Below, piece by piece: positions 43,672 to 53,634 of a stretch of 64,000 bases of DNA. The notes under the pieces were generated by a model, which worked only from the letters and a program-made list of their open reading frames with translations, searched no databases and was not told the DNA's origin. Source of the stretch: Hyphomicrobiales bacterium (GTDB taxonomy: Bacteria > Pseudomonadota > Alphaproteobacteria > Rhizobiales > Methyloligellaceae); the NCBI GenBank assembly GCA_021775525.1, contig JAJFHQ010000007.1:1-64000 (forward strand). The letters are read 5' to 3'. Made by a program: the position numbers and the translations under genes. The first letter of the stretch is position 1. Every line of letters begins with the position of its first letter.

Positions 43672-46600
43672 TCATTGCGTTATCCCGTCAAGCTTGAAGT
43701 CCATCACGATATTTTTGCCGATATCGCCGGCATTGGTTGAGTAGGACCCCTGGACCAGTATCGACGCCCCGGGCGGAATAACACCCGGCGGACAGCCCAC
43801 ATTGATACGGCTGCCGGTGATCTGGCAAGACCTGATCGGAATAGTCCCGCTATTGGTGACCGTGAAGCTGCAGGTGATGGCCTGGCCCGCGGCGGTGTAC
43901 GTCTTCGGATTGCAGGTATGCGTCAGCGACATACCCGGCTTCCCGGCGAACTTGACGACAGCGCTTGCTGGTGGCGCATCAACATCCCGTCCTTTTGCCG
44001 GCTTGGCAAAGGCTATGGGGTTTGTCACGATATCCCTGCCAAGATCACCTGGTTTGGTAGTGTATGTACCAAGGCATGTCGCCGTGGCACCAGGCGCCAG
44101 TGGCCCACCTCGCGCAGACTTACCTGGCGGACATTCGAGACCCGTCAGCCCTGGCAGCTTGTCACCCAGCCCGAAGGTCTTGAACGGCACATTGCCCGTA
44201 TTCGCGATCGTGTAGATGTAAGTGATGGACTGACCGGCCGCGCTAAACGTGTCTGGTGACGGCTTCACCGCCAGGCTCAGGGACGGCTTGGGCGCGGGTT
44301 TCGGCTTGGCAAATCTGACGACGCCGGCTCCCTGCGCGTTAAATCCCGGTCCCCTGGCCGCTTGGGCTTTGGCGACGGGGTGGTTGACGAGATCCTTACC
44401 CACGTCTTCCGGCCTGGTCGTGTAGGTGCCGAGGCATGTCGCCGAGGCGCCGGGCGCAAGCGGCCCGCCGCTCGCAGGTTTACCTGGGTCTTTAACCGGC
44501 GGACACTCGAGAACAATCACTCCGGTCAGTTGTTTCCCATATGCGTCACTTAAAAAGTCCAATAATTTGAATGTGATCAAAGGCACATTTCCTGTGTTTT
44601 TGATCGTATAGATGTAGTTGATGGTTTGCCCCGCAGAAGAGTATGTCTTCAGCGATGGCTTCACGGCTACACTCGCCGCCGGCTTGGGGACGACTTTCGG
44701 CTTGTCATATTTCACCACGATCTTGACCGGCTTCGGGTTTCCTGCAGGAAACATCTTGGGATTGATATGGCCACGGACGTATACATCGAATGTGATGTCC
44801 TGGTTGATATCGCTCGGCTTGGTCGTGTAGAGGCCCGTACAGGTTACGGATGCCCCAGGGGCGATCCGGCCACCATTTTGGTCCGCATTCGCGGGCGGGC
44901 ATTTTTTATTGTCGAGATTGGCCTTCGGACCGTGTACGACATGACCAATTGAGAATTTCACAAAAGCCACATCGCCGGTGTTCGTGACCTTGTAGGTCGT
45001 GGCAATCTGCTCCCCTGCCCGGGTGAACGTGGCGGGTGATGCGAAAGCTGTAAGTGTGACACCCGGTTTTCCTGCAAACTTGACCCGTGATTTTATGGAC
45101 AGGGTTTTCACCGGGGCTGAACCCGCCGCACCGGTGACGCTCGCCGAGCTTTCGATATCCCGGATGCCGACGTCACTTGCCGTTGTCGTGTAGCTGCCCG
45201 CGCAGGTCGCGCTCGCTTTGGGAGCGAGCGGTCCGCCATTCGGACCGGTGTTGCCCGGTGCGCATTTGAGGCCGGTTGCCGTGTTATCGGTAAGCGTAAA
45301 GGCGTTGACCGCCACATCCCCGGTGTTCCTCACCGTGTATGTGTATGTGATCCGCTCACCCGCATTCTTGTAGGATGCTTGCGATGGCTTCACGACCAGG
45401 CTTATGGACGGCTTGGCGACAACTTTCGGCTTGATGAATTTCACCACCGAATTAACCGGTGGCGGTGACTTCACAATACCGCTGGCGGTCTTGCCGGTTA
45501 CACTCGCCGTGCTGGTGATGTCCTTGCCGACATCGCCTGGCTTGGTCGCGTAGGTGCCGGTGCAGATGGTCGTCCCTCCAACAGGAACTGCTCCGCCCGA
45601 CGGACGGCAGGTGAATTTAGTTACCCTGCTGTCTTTGAGCGCTGTCGAGGTGACCGGCACGGCGCCTGTGTTACGAATGATATAGCGGTAGGTGATCTTC
45701 TCGCCCGCTTTAGAGAAGGTGGACGGTGTAGGCGACACGGTCAGACTCACAGTCGTCTCCGCGCTGAATTTCACCCTTGTCTTCACAGATAGCGGATTGG
45801 GCACGTTGCCATTCGCCGTCTTGGCCGTAACCTTTGCCGTGCTGACGATGTCCTTCCCGACATCGCCCGCCTTTGTCTTATAGCTGCCTTTGCAGAGCAC
45901 AGATGCGCCGGGTGCAAGGGCTCCGCCAGTGAGCGGTGGGCATTTGATGCCGGTGGCTTTGTCATCGGTGATTTTAAAGCTGGTGATCGGGACGATACCC
46001 GTGTTCAGGACCTTGTAGTCATATGTGATGTCCTGACCGCCGGCACTGAAGGAACCCGGTTTCGTCTTGGCGGACAGCTGCATCTTTGCGCCAAACGGAA
46101 TACCCGGCGGCCGGGGCTGTATCGTTCCCGCGGGCAAAATATCGAAATCGACGCAATCCCTGCCCAACTGGAAGTTGGTGTTAGCCGGATCGAGAATGTT
46201 GTTCCAGAAGTGATTGGGCAATCCATTGACACCCAGTGCCAGGTTCGGGTCGGTTGCAACAAAGCAGTTCCGCCCCTGGGTCACACCAGCAGGCACGGCT
46301 GATTTCGGAATATTCAGCAGAATATTGAATATCCGCTCGCCGCCCGGCGGAATGGTGACGTGGCACTGCCACTGCAGGGGCAGCGTCAGGCCCCTTATGT
46401 CGCACCCATTTTGCGGGAAAACTGCATCAACAGTGATGCCGCCCACCCCGCCGCCGCCAATCGTCAGATTGTCAGCAAGAAACAATTCCCCGTCAAAAGT
46501 TCGTTTGCCGGGATTGAACACCGAGACCTCAAAGTCACATGGTCCACCGGCAATACAGGGTTGCTGGTTGGGGCCGAATTTGAACACAACGAGAGAATCT

Positions 46601-48615
46601 TCCTCACCCCGGGTGACGCAACTGGTCTGCTTTGTGCCGTCCAGGGTGGCGCAATTGCGGATGCGCCAGTCGGGTGTATCGACCACTTCGGCAAGGTCCA
46701 CAACGACATCGACCGAACGGCTTTGTCCGGGTTGCATGACCGCGCCGGGGATCGAACAATTGAGAGTTGTCTCGGGCAGGTCCGAACAGGTCATGTTCGG
46801 GTCATCCCACTCCGCACTGATTATCAGCGGATTTTTACTGGCCCAGGAGGGGCCTTTGAGAACCGTACCGATGTCGGTGAAACCAACATTACCCTTTGGT
46901 GCAACCGTTCCGATGCTGGTCAGCGTAATACGGCAATGCAAATCGATGCCGAAGGCAGCAGCCGAGCAGGACTTGGCAATGCGTATTGCAGGACCAGTTG
47001 GTTTTTTGGGAGGCTTGGCTCCGGGCTTGCACGGCGACCAGATGGCCACCTGTCCCATGTGGCCTCGACTACTCGGGTCGATGAACTGGCCATCATAATC
47101 GACGAAATAAGCTTTCATCGGCGGGGCATTAACGGGCTTTACGGCGCTAACCGGATTGCCCTGCAGTCCGTGCACGATGGCTTGCCCACCCGCAGCGAGG
47201 CGGGGGGCGGGCGGGTCGCTCTGTCGCAAAACCTCGCCCGTGGTCCAGAGCGTGTCCTGGCAGCGGCCATAGTGGATATAGCCGTTCTCGTCATAGCCAA
47301 ACCCAAGCGCGATACCGCCATTGCTGCTGCGGTTCTGTTGAGAATGCCCGATTGCATATTCTTTGGGTGCGGGTTCCCATGTCACCCGGCCGCTAGGCAG
47401 TCTGCGGCGTTGGTAACGAAGCACCTCTGACGTCCCGGGTGTCGCCATCACCTTGAAATCGTATGCCGGAAGCGGTTGACCACGCTGGCTCAGATACATC
47501 GTGCCATCTTTGCCGAAGGTGATCGCCGAAACCGGGTTTCCGGCCCTGGACAGCACCTCGATCTCTACCCGCGCGTCGTTGGCGAACCTGCCATTGGCCG
47601 TGAGACCCACCGACCATATATCGGGGCCTTCCGCGGCCGCGTAGTAGAGACGCCCGCCATTGACACCAAGGCCCCATACCCGGCGTTTCAAGTTTGCAAA
47701 TCCCCAGCTGGTTGGATTTTCAGCGTTGAATGCCGGGTTCGTAATGTTAATCCGCATGGCCGGGTTGAAAGCGACCGGAGCCAGCCCCTGTCTATTCCGC
47801 CCCTGGGTGCCGTGATCAAATTTCGCGACCTCGCGACCCTCGAGATCGAAAGCATGGATCATCCCGGTCTGAAGGTCGGAGACGAACAGCCGCCGGGTTT
47901 TGGCGTCAAACGTGATAGCGCCGAGAGCGGGTCCGCTGTTGGCCGCGCCGTTGAGGGTGACGTTTGCAAACAGTGAGACCTTTCCGGTGCGCCCGTCGAT
48001 CCTCCAGATGCTGCCCGGCCCGCCGCCGGGACCAAACTGTCCGTCCATCCAGGTGACGAGCGGTGAGCCGACTTTGGCGCGTTCCCGAACTTTCTGATTT
48101 CCAACCTGTTTCGTCTCCACGAGATGCAGGCCGTAAACGGAAGTCGCGGTGGCGTAGATATTGGATATGGGGTCTTTGGCGACCGGTCGCCCGCTCGCCG
48201 GCTGACCGTCGTCGAGCGCCACGCCGAAAACCTGGCCAATCTGGAGTGCGGGCACGGAATGATGACGCGGGGCATTCACCAGGCGTGCATTGTCCGGGCC
48301 GTACATTTGCGACAGGTCGAACACCTGCAGCGCGGGGGCCTGGGTGTTGATGATGACATAATCTTCGATTTTGGTGTTTGGTCTCGGCCTCAGCGCGGTC
48401 ACGCCGGAGAAGCCGGTGACAACGGCATCACCCAGGTTAATGATGGGCGGATTGGCGTTCTGGGTGTTCTGCGCCTGGGCCTTCGGAATGGCGTTTAGAA
48501 ACAGCAAGGCGGCAAAGAGCAAAAAAACGGGCTGGATTAAACCGGTCCGTATGCCCCTGGAAACAAAATCCAGAGATGGAATCTGCCTGTGGTTTTCGTG
48601 TTGTTTATGTAACAT
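43672..48615 (-). CDS. Giant exported propeller protein with seven C-terminal repeats
   Basis: A 1647-residue protein. The signal peptide is near 25-48 (hydrophobic, ends KAQAQ). Residues 60-530 form an NHL/SMP-30-like beta-propeller (TGKVSLFANVTLNGAANSG, RRLFVSDLQTGMIHAFD). A middle part (550-840) has DUF11-like Ig domains. From about 840 seven repeats of 90-130 residues follow, each with TFSxAGQxITYxYTxxNTGxVP, a CPP turn, GGPLAPGASATCxGxYTTxPxDVG and ending xVKFA; these are DUF7507/DUF11-type beta-sandwich modules, each with a Cys pair. Neither a sortase site nor an autotransporter barrel is visible, so its attachment is unclear. It opens a run of four envelope genes. Confidence 0.8.
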   Translation of the reverse strand: MLHKQHENHRQIPSLDFVSRGIRTGLIQPVFLLFAALLFLNAIPKAQAQNTQNANPPIINLGDAVVTGFSGVTALRPRPNTKIEDYVIINTQAPALQVFDLSQMYGPDNARLVNAPRHHSVPALQIGQVFGVALDDGQPASGRPVAKDPISNIYATATSVYGLHLVETKQVGNQKVRERAKVGSPLVTWMDGQFGPGGGPGSIWRIDGRTGKVSLFANVTLNGAANSGPALGAITFDAKTRRLFVSDLQTGMIHAFDLEGREVAKFDHGTQGRNRQGLAPVAFNPAMRINITNPAFNAENPTSWGFANLKRRVWGLGVNGGRLYYAAAEGPDIWSVGLTANGRFANDARVEIEVLSRAGNPVSAITFGKDGTMYLSQRGQPLPAYDFKVMATPGTSEVLRYQRRRLPSGRVTWEPAPKEYAIGHSQQNRSSNGGIALGFGYDENGYIHYGRCQDTLWTTGEVLRQSDPPAPRLAAGGQAIVHGLQGNPVSAVKPVNAPPMKAYFVDYDGQFIDPSSRGHMGQVAIWSPCKPGAKPPKKPTGPAIRIAKSCSAAAFGIDLHCRITLTSIGTVAPKGNVGFTDIGTVLKGPSWASKNPLIISAEWDDPNMTCSDLPETTLNCSIPGAVMQPGQSRSVDVVVDLAEVVDTPDWRIRNCATLDGTKQTSCVTRGEEDSLVVFKFGPNQQPCIAGGPCDFEVSVFNPGKRTFDGELFLADNLTIGGGGVGGITVDAVFPQNGCDIRGLTLPLQWQCHVTIPPGGERIFNILLNIPKSAVPAGVTQGRNCFVATDPNLALGVNGLPNHFWNNILDPANTNFQLGRDCVDFDILPAGTIQPRPPGIPFGAKMQLSAKTKPGSFSAGGQDITYDYKVLNTGIVPITSFKITDDKATGIKCPPLTGGALAPGASVLCKGSYKTKAGDVGKDIVSTAKVTAKTANGNVPNPLSVKTRVKFSAETTVSLTVSPTPSTFSKAGEKITYRYIIRNTGAVPVTSTALKDSRVTKFTCRPSGGAVPVGGTTICTGTYATKPGDVGKDITSTASVTGKTASGIVKSPPPVNSVVKFIKPKVVAKPSISLVVKPSQASYKNAGERITYTYTVRNTGDVAVNAFTLTDNTATGLKCAPGNTGPNGGPLAPKASATCAGSYTTTASDVGIRDIESSASVTGAAGSAPVKTLSIKSRVKFAGKPGVTLTAFASPATFTRAGEQIATTYKVTNTGDVAFVKFSIGHVVHGPKANLDNKKCPPANADQNGGRIAPGASVTCTGLYTTKPSDINQDITFDVYVRGHINPKMFPAGNPKPVKIVVKYDKPKVVPKPAASVAVKPSLKTYSSAGQTINYIYTIKNTGNVPLITFKLLDFLSDAYGKQLTGVIVLECPPVKDPGKPASGGPLAPGASATCLGTYTTRPEDVGKDLVNHPVAKAQAARGPGFNAQGAGVVRFAKPKPAPKPSLSLAVKPSPDTFSAAGQSITYIYTIANTGNVPFKTFGLGDKLPGLTGLECPPGKSARGGPLAPGATATCLGTYTTKPGDLGRDIVTNPIAFAKPAKGRDVDAPPASAVVKFAGKPGMSLTHTCNPKTYTAAGQAITCSFTVTNSGTIPIRSCQITGSRINVGCPPGVIPPGASILVQGSYSTNAGDIGKNIVMDFKLDGITQ

Positions 48616-48622
48616 TTCCCCC

Positions 48623-48639
48623 CCTTGGAATTTCCAAGG
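48623..48639 (-). promoter_or_regulatory. Palindrome overlapping the ribosome binding site of the giant protein
   Basis: CCTTGGAATTTCCAAGG is a perfect 8-1-8 palindrome ending 7 bases before the ATG at 48615. On the minus strand its 3' arm supplies AAGG, part of the AAGGGGGGG ribosome binding site. It may be an operator or an RNA hairpin that limits translation. Confidence 0.45.
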
Positions 48640-48796
48640 ACCATGTACCCAAGTGCGTTACGAAGGGTGAACCCTAATCAGGTGGATCAGTACAACCTAT
48701 GCTCGCACTCGTACGGTTCAGACATCCATATCACGAACCCGTGTACACATGTGAAAAAACGGAAAATTCCTTAATCAGCATTTTTAGAAACCGTGA

Positions 48797-50011
48797 TTAT
48801 GAAAATGCGGAGAAATCCAGCGGCTCGTTGCGGTTGATACGCGTTTGCGATGGAGGAAGGTCCGTCTTGAGACCGCTTGCGCAATTAAACAGGACTGCCT
48901 GGTCATTCCTTCCAACCCTGCCGCTCTGAAGTTCCTGCCGGTACGCCACGAAACAGGCCGCGCCTTCAATCGACAGGTGAAGGCCCTCCTCGCGTGCCAG
49001 GCTGGCTCGTGCAGCAATGACTTTCTCATCATCCACCATCGTCCCGAAGCCCCCGCTCTCACGCATGACCTTCAGGCATAACCGGTCACCGAAGGGTTTG
49101 GGCACACGCACGCCGTGTATCAGCGTATCGGCATCCTCCCAGGGATCCCTGACTTCCTCATGGCCGGCATCGAAGGCTTTGACAAGCGGACCGCAGCGGG
49201 TTGATTGAACCGCAACCATGCGGGGGCGCTTGCCATCCAGCCACCCTATTGCTTCAAGTTCCTCAAACGCTTTCCACATGCCGATCAGCCCGGTGCCGCC
49301 ACCGGTAGGATAAAAAATGACATCGGGCAGCGCCCAGCCAAGCTGCTCGGCAAGCTCCATCCCCATCGTCTTCTTGCCTTCGATGCGGTAAGGCTCCTTC
49401 AGGGTCGACAGATCAAGCCAGCCCATCTCCTTTGTCCCCGCGGCAACGATCTGGCCGCAATGATTGATAAGCCCGTTGACGCGGAAGGTCCGCGCTCCGT
49501 GATAGGCAATTTCCCGTATGGTTGTTTCAGGTGCGTCGTCGGGGCAGAAGACGGTGCTTTTTATACCCGCCCGCGCGCAATAGGCAGCCAATGCCGCACC
49601 GGCGTTTCCCGCCGTCGGCATGGCGATATGTTTCACACCGAAGGCTTTCGCCATGGATACCGCAACGGCCAGCCCGCGCGATTTGAAACTTCCCGTTGGC
49701 AGGCGGCCTTCGTCTTTCACAAGAATTTCACCACCACCCAGTTCCGCCTGCATCCGCAGCAAGGGAACAAGCGGCGTTATCTGTTCTCCTAGGCTGACAA
49801 TATCTTCCGGTTTTGCGAGAGGAAGCAGCTCCAAGTAGCGCCACATGTCGGGACGGCGCCCAGCCAGTTGCTCCCTGGGAATTGCCGCCTTTACGGCCTC
49901 CAGGTCATAGCGTACGAGCAACGGTGCGCCGGCATCAGATATGGTGTGAAAAGCGTCATGCGGAATTCGCGCGCCTGTGCGGCTGCATTCAAGGTGAGAT
50001 ACAAAACTCAC
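48797..50011 (-). CDS. Threonine synthase-family PLP enzyme
   Basis: A 404-residue fold-type II PLP enzyme with LPTGSFKSRG (PLP lysine), PTAGNAGAALAAY (phosphate/substrate loop) and YPTGGGTGLIGMW (PLP phosphate glycine loop), best matching threonine synthase, which turns O-phosphohomoserine into threonine. It sits 21 bases after an amino-acid ABC ATPase gene, as the last gene of that operon, an unusual place for a biosynthetic threonine synthase. It could instead act on a related substrate imported by the transporter. Confidence 0.78.
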   Translation of the reverse strand: MSFVSHLECSRTGARIPHDAFHTISDAGAPLLVRYDLEAVKAAIPREQLAGRRPDMWRYLELLPLAKPEDIVSLGEQITPLVPLLRMQAELGGGEILVKDEGRLPTGSFKSRGLAVAVSMAKAFGVKHIAMPTAGNAGAALAAYCARAGIKSTVFCPDDAPETTIREIAYHGARTFRVNGLINHCGQIVAAGTKEMGWLDLSTLKEPYRIEGKKTMGMELAEQLGWALPDVIFYPTGGGTGLIGMWKAFEELEAIGWLDGKRPRMVAVQSTRCGPLVKAFDAGHEEVRDPWEDADTLIHGVRVPKPFGDRLCLKVMRESGGFGTMVDDEKVIAARASLAREEGLHLSIEGAACFVAYRQELQSGRVGRNDQAVLFNCASGLKTDLPPSQTRINRNEPLDFSAFS

Positions 50012-50032
50012 TACAGGCTCCCGCTTGCTCCG

Positions 50033-50800
50033 CTACAAAATCTGGCTCAGGAACTCTTTTGTACGTGGATCCTTGGCCCGTTTGAAGAAGGTCTTGGGCG
50101 GTCCATGCTCAACAATCACGCCGCGGTCAGTGAAGTAAATATGGTCCGCCACTTCATTGGCAAAACCCATCTCGTGGGTGACCAGGATACAGGTCATGCC
50201 TTCTTCCGCGAGGTCCTGGATGGTGACCAGCACTTCCTTGACGGTTTCAGGGTCAAGCGCGGCCGTAACCTCATCAAACAGCATGACATCCGGGTTCATG
50301 GCCAGCGAACGGGCGATAGCAACGCGTTGCTGTTGGCCACCTGAAAGCTCGCCGGGATAATTGTCTTCCTTGCCGCCAAGGCGCACTTTCTTGATGAGTT
50401 TCTTTGCCAGTTTCGCAACGTCCTTCTCATCCTGCTTCAGCACCGTGATCGGCGCCATCATGATGTTCTCAATCGCTGTCTTGTGTGGAAACAGGTTATA
50501 TTGCTGGAACACCATTCCGACCTTTTTGCGCAATTCCAGCTTGTCGAGATCGGGATCATTGACCTCCTGGCCTTCGACCAGTATCGAGCCCTTCTGGATA
50601 TCATTTAGTGCATTTACGCAACGGATCAGCGTCGATTTGCCTGAGCCTGACGGGCCGATGATGCAGATGCACTCACCCTTCATGATGTCCATGGAGACGC
50701 CTTTCAAGACCTCCAGATCACCGAAGGATTTATGGACATCCTTGATCGAGACCATAGGCTTCTTAGGCGTCCAGCCATTGGTTTTTTTCGCATCACTCAT
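50033..50800 (-). CDS. Amino-acid ABC transporter ATPase
   Basis: A 255-residue polar-amino-acid-type ATPase (GlnQ/AapP/HisP group). Walker [10 protein letters not shown], signature [14 protein letters not shown] and Walker [12 protein letters not shown] are intact. The DEVTAALD form (Val instead of Pro) is common in this subgroup. It works with the two permeases and the binding protein encoded upstream. Confidence 0.88.
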   Translation of the reverse strand: MSDAKKTNGWTPKKPMVSIKDVHKSFGDLEVLKGVSMDIMKGECICIIGPSGSGKSTLIRCVNALNDIQKGSILVEGQEVNDPDLDKLELRKKVGMVFQQYNLFPHKTAIENIMMAPITVLKQDEKDVAKLAKKLIKKVRLGGKEDNYPGELSGGQQQRVAIARSLAMNPDVMLFDEVTAALDPETVKEVLVTIQDLAEEGMTCILVTHEMGFANEVADHIYFTDRGVIVEHGPPKTFFKRAKDPRTKEFLSQIL

Positions 50801-50833
50801 TTTTTCAAACTCCCCCTGTAGGGTTCCGGTGCC

Positions 50834-51745
50834 CTACCCTTTGATCGCGAATTTCTTTTCAAGCTGAATGGACCAGCGTGCAATCGGGTAGGTGTAGACA
50901 AAGAAGATTACCAGCAGGAACATGTAGAAGACGGGCAGCATTTCAGGCCGGTCCCCTTCAGCGTTCAAGGCCTGTGCCGTATAGGTGACTGCTTCCTCAA
51001 CACCCATGATGGAGCATATAGGCGTTGCCATGGTGAGAATGCAGTACCAGTTGATCCAGGGCGGGATCATCCGCTTGAAACATTGCGGCAGGATAATCAT
51101 CCACATGGTCTGGCGACGGTTGAATGCGAGGCTTTCCGCTGACTCCCATTGACCTGATGGAAGCGATAGCACCGCGCCACGTACCACTTCGGAGATATTC
51201 GCCATAACAGGAAGGGCAAAGCCTATGACCGCCTTGATCCAGTCAGGAATGGGGATGATGACGGAGCCAACTTCTATCTCGAACGGGAACAACAGCATGA
51301 TGGTGAAAAGCAGCACCAGCCATGGGGAGTTTCTGAAAAATTGCGTCACAATCCAGGAGCCAGTCCGCACAGGCAGCAGGAGCGAGACCTGCATCAACCC
51401 AAGTGCAGCGCCGGCCACAGTGCCGATCAGCATAGCGAAAAATGAGATAAGGAGATTGAGCGCAAATCCATTCAGGGTGCCTTCTTGTCCCCATAAAATG
51501 AACGGCATCCATTTGATGAGTGCGTTAATGGGGCTGATCAGCTCCTTTGGCGCCTGAGCATGTGCGGAGCCAATGGCAAAGACAAAAAATGCCATTATCC
51601 AGATGGCATGATGCGGCTTGAAATTAAGCCGGAAAGTGCCCTCCAGCCGCTCTATCATCGCCTGTGATTGCTGATCGCGCGCGCGCGGAAGTAGAACGTC
51701 CATGCGCTGCGACTCGGCAATATGAGCAACGGCCTTCGCGGTCAT
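50834..51745 (-). CDS. Amino-acid ABC permease (second)
   Basis: A 303-residue HisM/AapM-type permease with FFRNSPWLVLLF, PVMANISEVVRGAVLSLPSGQWESAESL and the EAA-like loop. The open frame extends to 51898, but ATG 51745 follows a GGAAGG seven bases upstream and is the best start; ATG 51769, overlapping the previous stop as TGATG, is the alternative. A hydrophobic stretch of about 25 residues (IWIMAFFVFAIGSAHAQA) resembles an extra N-terminal signal-like helix. Confidence 0.85.
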   Translation of the reverse strand: MTAKAVAHIAESQRMDVLLPRARDQQSQAMIERLEGTFRLNFKPHHAIWIMAFFVFAIGSAHAQAPKELISPINALIKWMPFILWGQEGTLNGFALNLLISFFAMLIGTVAGAALGLMQVSLLLPVRTGSWIVTQFFRNSPWLVLLFTIMLLFPFEIEVGSVIIPIPDWIKAVIGFALPVMANISEVVRGAVLSLPSGQWESAESLAFNRRQTMWMIILPQCFKRMIPPWINWYCILTMATPICSIMGVEEAVTYTAQALNAEGDRPEMLPVFYMFLLVIFFVYTYPIARWSIQLEKKFAIKG

Positions 51746-51768
51746 ATTTCTGCCTTCCGATATACCCA

Positions 51769-52509
51769 TCAGCCATATCCCGGAATTTTCATGTTCTTTT
51801 CCCACCGATCCATGCCCCAGACGAGAATGGCGACGAGCCCCACATAAAAAAGGAACAGAACAATCATCATCTCTGTGACGTTGACATTGTCGGACCAAAT
51901 CTGGTTGGCGGTGTACATCATTTCAGGCACGGCGATGCCGTAAGCCAAAGTTGTTGTTTTCAGCAGATTGACCAGATTGTTATTCAGTGCTGGCAAGCAA
52001 ACCCGGAAAGCCAGCGGGAATATGATATGGATGTAGGATTGCAACCGTGTGTAACCGAGTGCGGATGCGGCCTCGACGGTCGATTCAGGCACTGCCTCGA
52101 TGCCGGAACGGAAAATCTCGGTGTTGAAGGCGCCAGCAAAAAAACCCAATGAAATAACCGCCCAGCCGAAACTCCCGATATAGGCCTCCTGATAGCCGCC
52201 AGCATCATAAGAAGGCGTCAGGTTGCCGAGCACGAAATAGAAGAACAGGATCTGGACGAAAGGCGGCGTGTTGCGAAAGAACTGAATATAGCCCGACATC
52301 CCGTAGCGTAAGATTTTGGACTTCGCGCCTTGTGCCCAGGCACCGATGATGCCGACGACCAGACTGAAAATCAGACATGCGACAATGAGCTTGATCGTCG
52401 TCCAAATGGCGACAATGAACCGGTCCCACTCGACCTGGTCGTAGAAAATTACAAAATTCCAGCCCGATGTTTCATAGAGCTGCTTGAAAAAGTCGCCGAA
52501 CAGTTCCAA
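51769..52509 (-). CDS. Amino-acid ABC permease (first)
   Basis: A 246-residue permease with the polar-amino-acid signature FFRNTPPFVQILFFYFVL and GFFAGAFNTEIFRSGIEAVPESTVEAASALGYT. It is paired with the second permease as a heterodimer. A stem-loop separates it from the binding-protein gene. Confidence 0.87.
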   Translation of the reverse strand: MELFGDFFKQLYETSGWNFVIFYDQVEWDRFIVAIWTTIKLIVACLIFSLVVGIIGAWAQGAKSKILRYGMSGYIQFFRNTPPFVQILFFYFVLGNLTPSYDAGGYQEAYIGSFGWAVISLGFFAGAFNTEIFRSGIEAVPESTVEAASALGYTRLQSYIHIIFPLAFRVCLPALNNNLVNLLKTTTLAYGIAVPEMMYTANQIWSDNVNVTEMMIVLFLFYVGLVAILVWGMDRWEKNMKIPGYG

Positions 52510-52536
52510 AGGCGTCCCCCTCCCTCAAACGGTGCC

Positions 52537-52566
52537 GGCGCGGCCACCCGATGAGGCGGCCGCGCC
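52537..52566 (-). promoter_or_regulatory. Stem-loop between binding-protein and permease genes
   Basis: GGCGCGGCC (52537-52545) pairs perfectly with GGCCGCGCC (52558-52566) around a 12-base loop, 14 bases past the binding-protein stop. It has no T-run and likely raises binding-protein mRNA over permease mRNA, the same layout as at 39544-39574. Confidence 0.55.
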
Positions 52567-52580
52567 AAGCAAGTAAGCGC

Positions 52581-53426
52581 CTATTTTGGTTCGTAGGCTT
52601 CGAACTTCTTGTGCATCGTCTGGAGATAGGCTGTGGGCTGGATGCCCCACTTCTTCTCGAGCTCGATGAGCCGGCCCGTGCGATGCCAGTTGTAGGTTAC
52701 ACCAGACATGAAGTTGCCCCAGATGCCGCCCTTTTCGTCCAGCGGAACCGCGAGACCCCAGGGCGTATCATCTTCGGTTTTCATCGGCATTTCGTAATCA
52801 CCATACTGACCTGACGCCAGGTCGGCCATGATTGATGAATCGTCATACACCCAGGCTACACACTTGCCGTCACGCAGCGCCTGCTTGGCTTCAGAGTTGC
52901 CGACGAAGGCGACGATTTTCGCGCCATAGCGGCTCGTGACCTGCTTGTTGTAGAACGCGCCCTGCTTGCCGCAGACCGGTTTTCCCTTCAGGTCTGTCCA
53001 CGCCTTGACCGCGCCCTTCTTGGCCAGCACGTTGGTGCCTGATGTGTAGTAATTCGGGTCTGTGATGCCGACCACTTTGCGGCGATCCGCCTTGTCGGAC
53101 ATGGTGGCGATCATCAGATCGATCTTGCCCTGCTGCAGGAATTGCATGCGGTTCGAGGACTGCACGGGAACGAGCTTCAGCTTAACGCCGAGCGCTTTGG
53201 CGACATCATTGGCCATGTCCACTTCCATGCCGACAATCTTGCCGCTGGAATCACGAAAGCCCCAGGGCTTGTAGTCCGCTTTCACGCCGACGACGAGTTC
53301 GCCGCGCGCCAGAACCTTTTTGAAGCGGTCATTTTCGGCATAGGCCTGATCCGCAGCAGTCGTCACTGCGCCAAATGCGAGCGCAGCCGCCACACCGGCG
53401 ATGATGGTTGTCTTTTTCGTTTTCAT
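52581..53426 (-). CDS. Amino-acid ABC transporter binding protein
   Basis: A 281-residue periplasmic binding protein (signal peptide about 1-30, ending QAYAEN) of solute-binding family 3: GELVVGVKADYKPWGFRDSSGKIVGMEVDMANDVAKAL and the QSSNRMQFLQQGKIDLMIATMS region that binds the amino-acid backbone. First gene of the transporter operon. Which amino acid it binds is not decidable; the neighbouring sarcosine oxidase genes hint at an N-methylated or small amino acid. Confidence 0.85.
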   Translation of the reverse strand: MKTKKTTIIAGVAAALAFGAVTTAADQAYAENDRFKKVLARGELVVGVKADYKPWGFRDSSGKIVGMEVDMANDVAKALGVKLKLVPVQSSNRMQFLQQGKIDLMIATMSDKADRRKVVGITDPNYYTSGTNVLAKKGAVKAWTDLKGKPVCGKQGAFYNKQVTSRYGAKIVAFVGNSEAKQALRDGKCVAWVYDDSSIMADLASGQYGDYEMPMKTEDDTPWGLAVPLDEKGGIWGNFMSGVTYNWHRTGRLIELEKKWGIQPTAYLQTMHKKFEAYEPK

Positions 53427-53634
53427 GTTCGACTTCCTCCCTACTCAAATTCCGGGCTTTTGCCCTTCACCAAATACGGCATTGCTGCTTCGATGCAATT
53501 GCGCATCTTTGGAGCGTTACAATACCCACCATTTTCCCGGTCAGTTATAATGTTTTTGCCTGATATCCGGGCACTTCTAAAAAATTATCCCTTTAATCCG
53601 TCTTGATTACGACTCTCGAATTCTATTGGCCCAC

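Noticed and set aside
46360-47430. 356-residue plus-strand open frame
   Set aside because: It lies wholly antisense to the giant propeller protein, has no recognisable domain, and follows the codon shadow of that gene.
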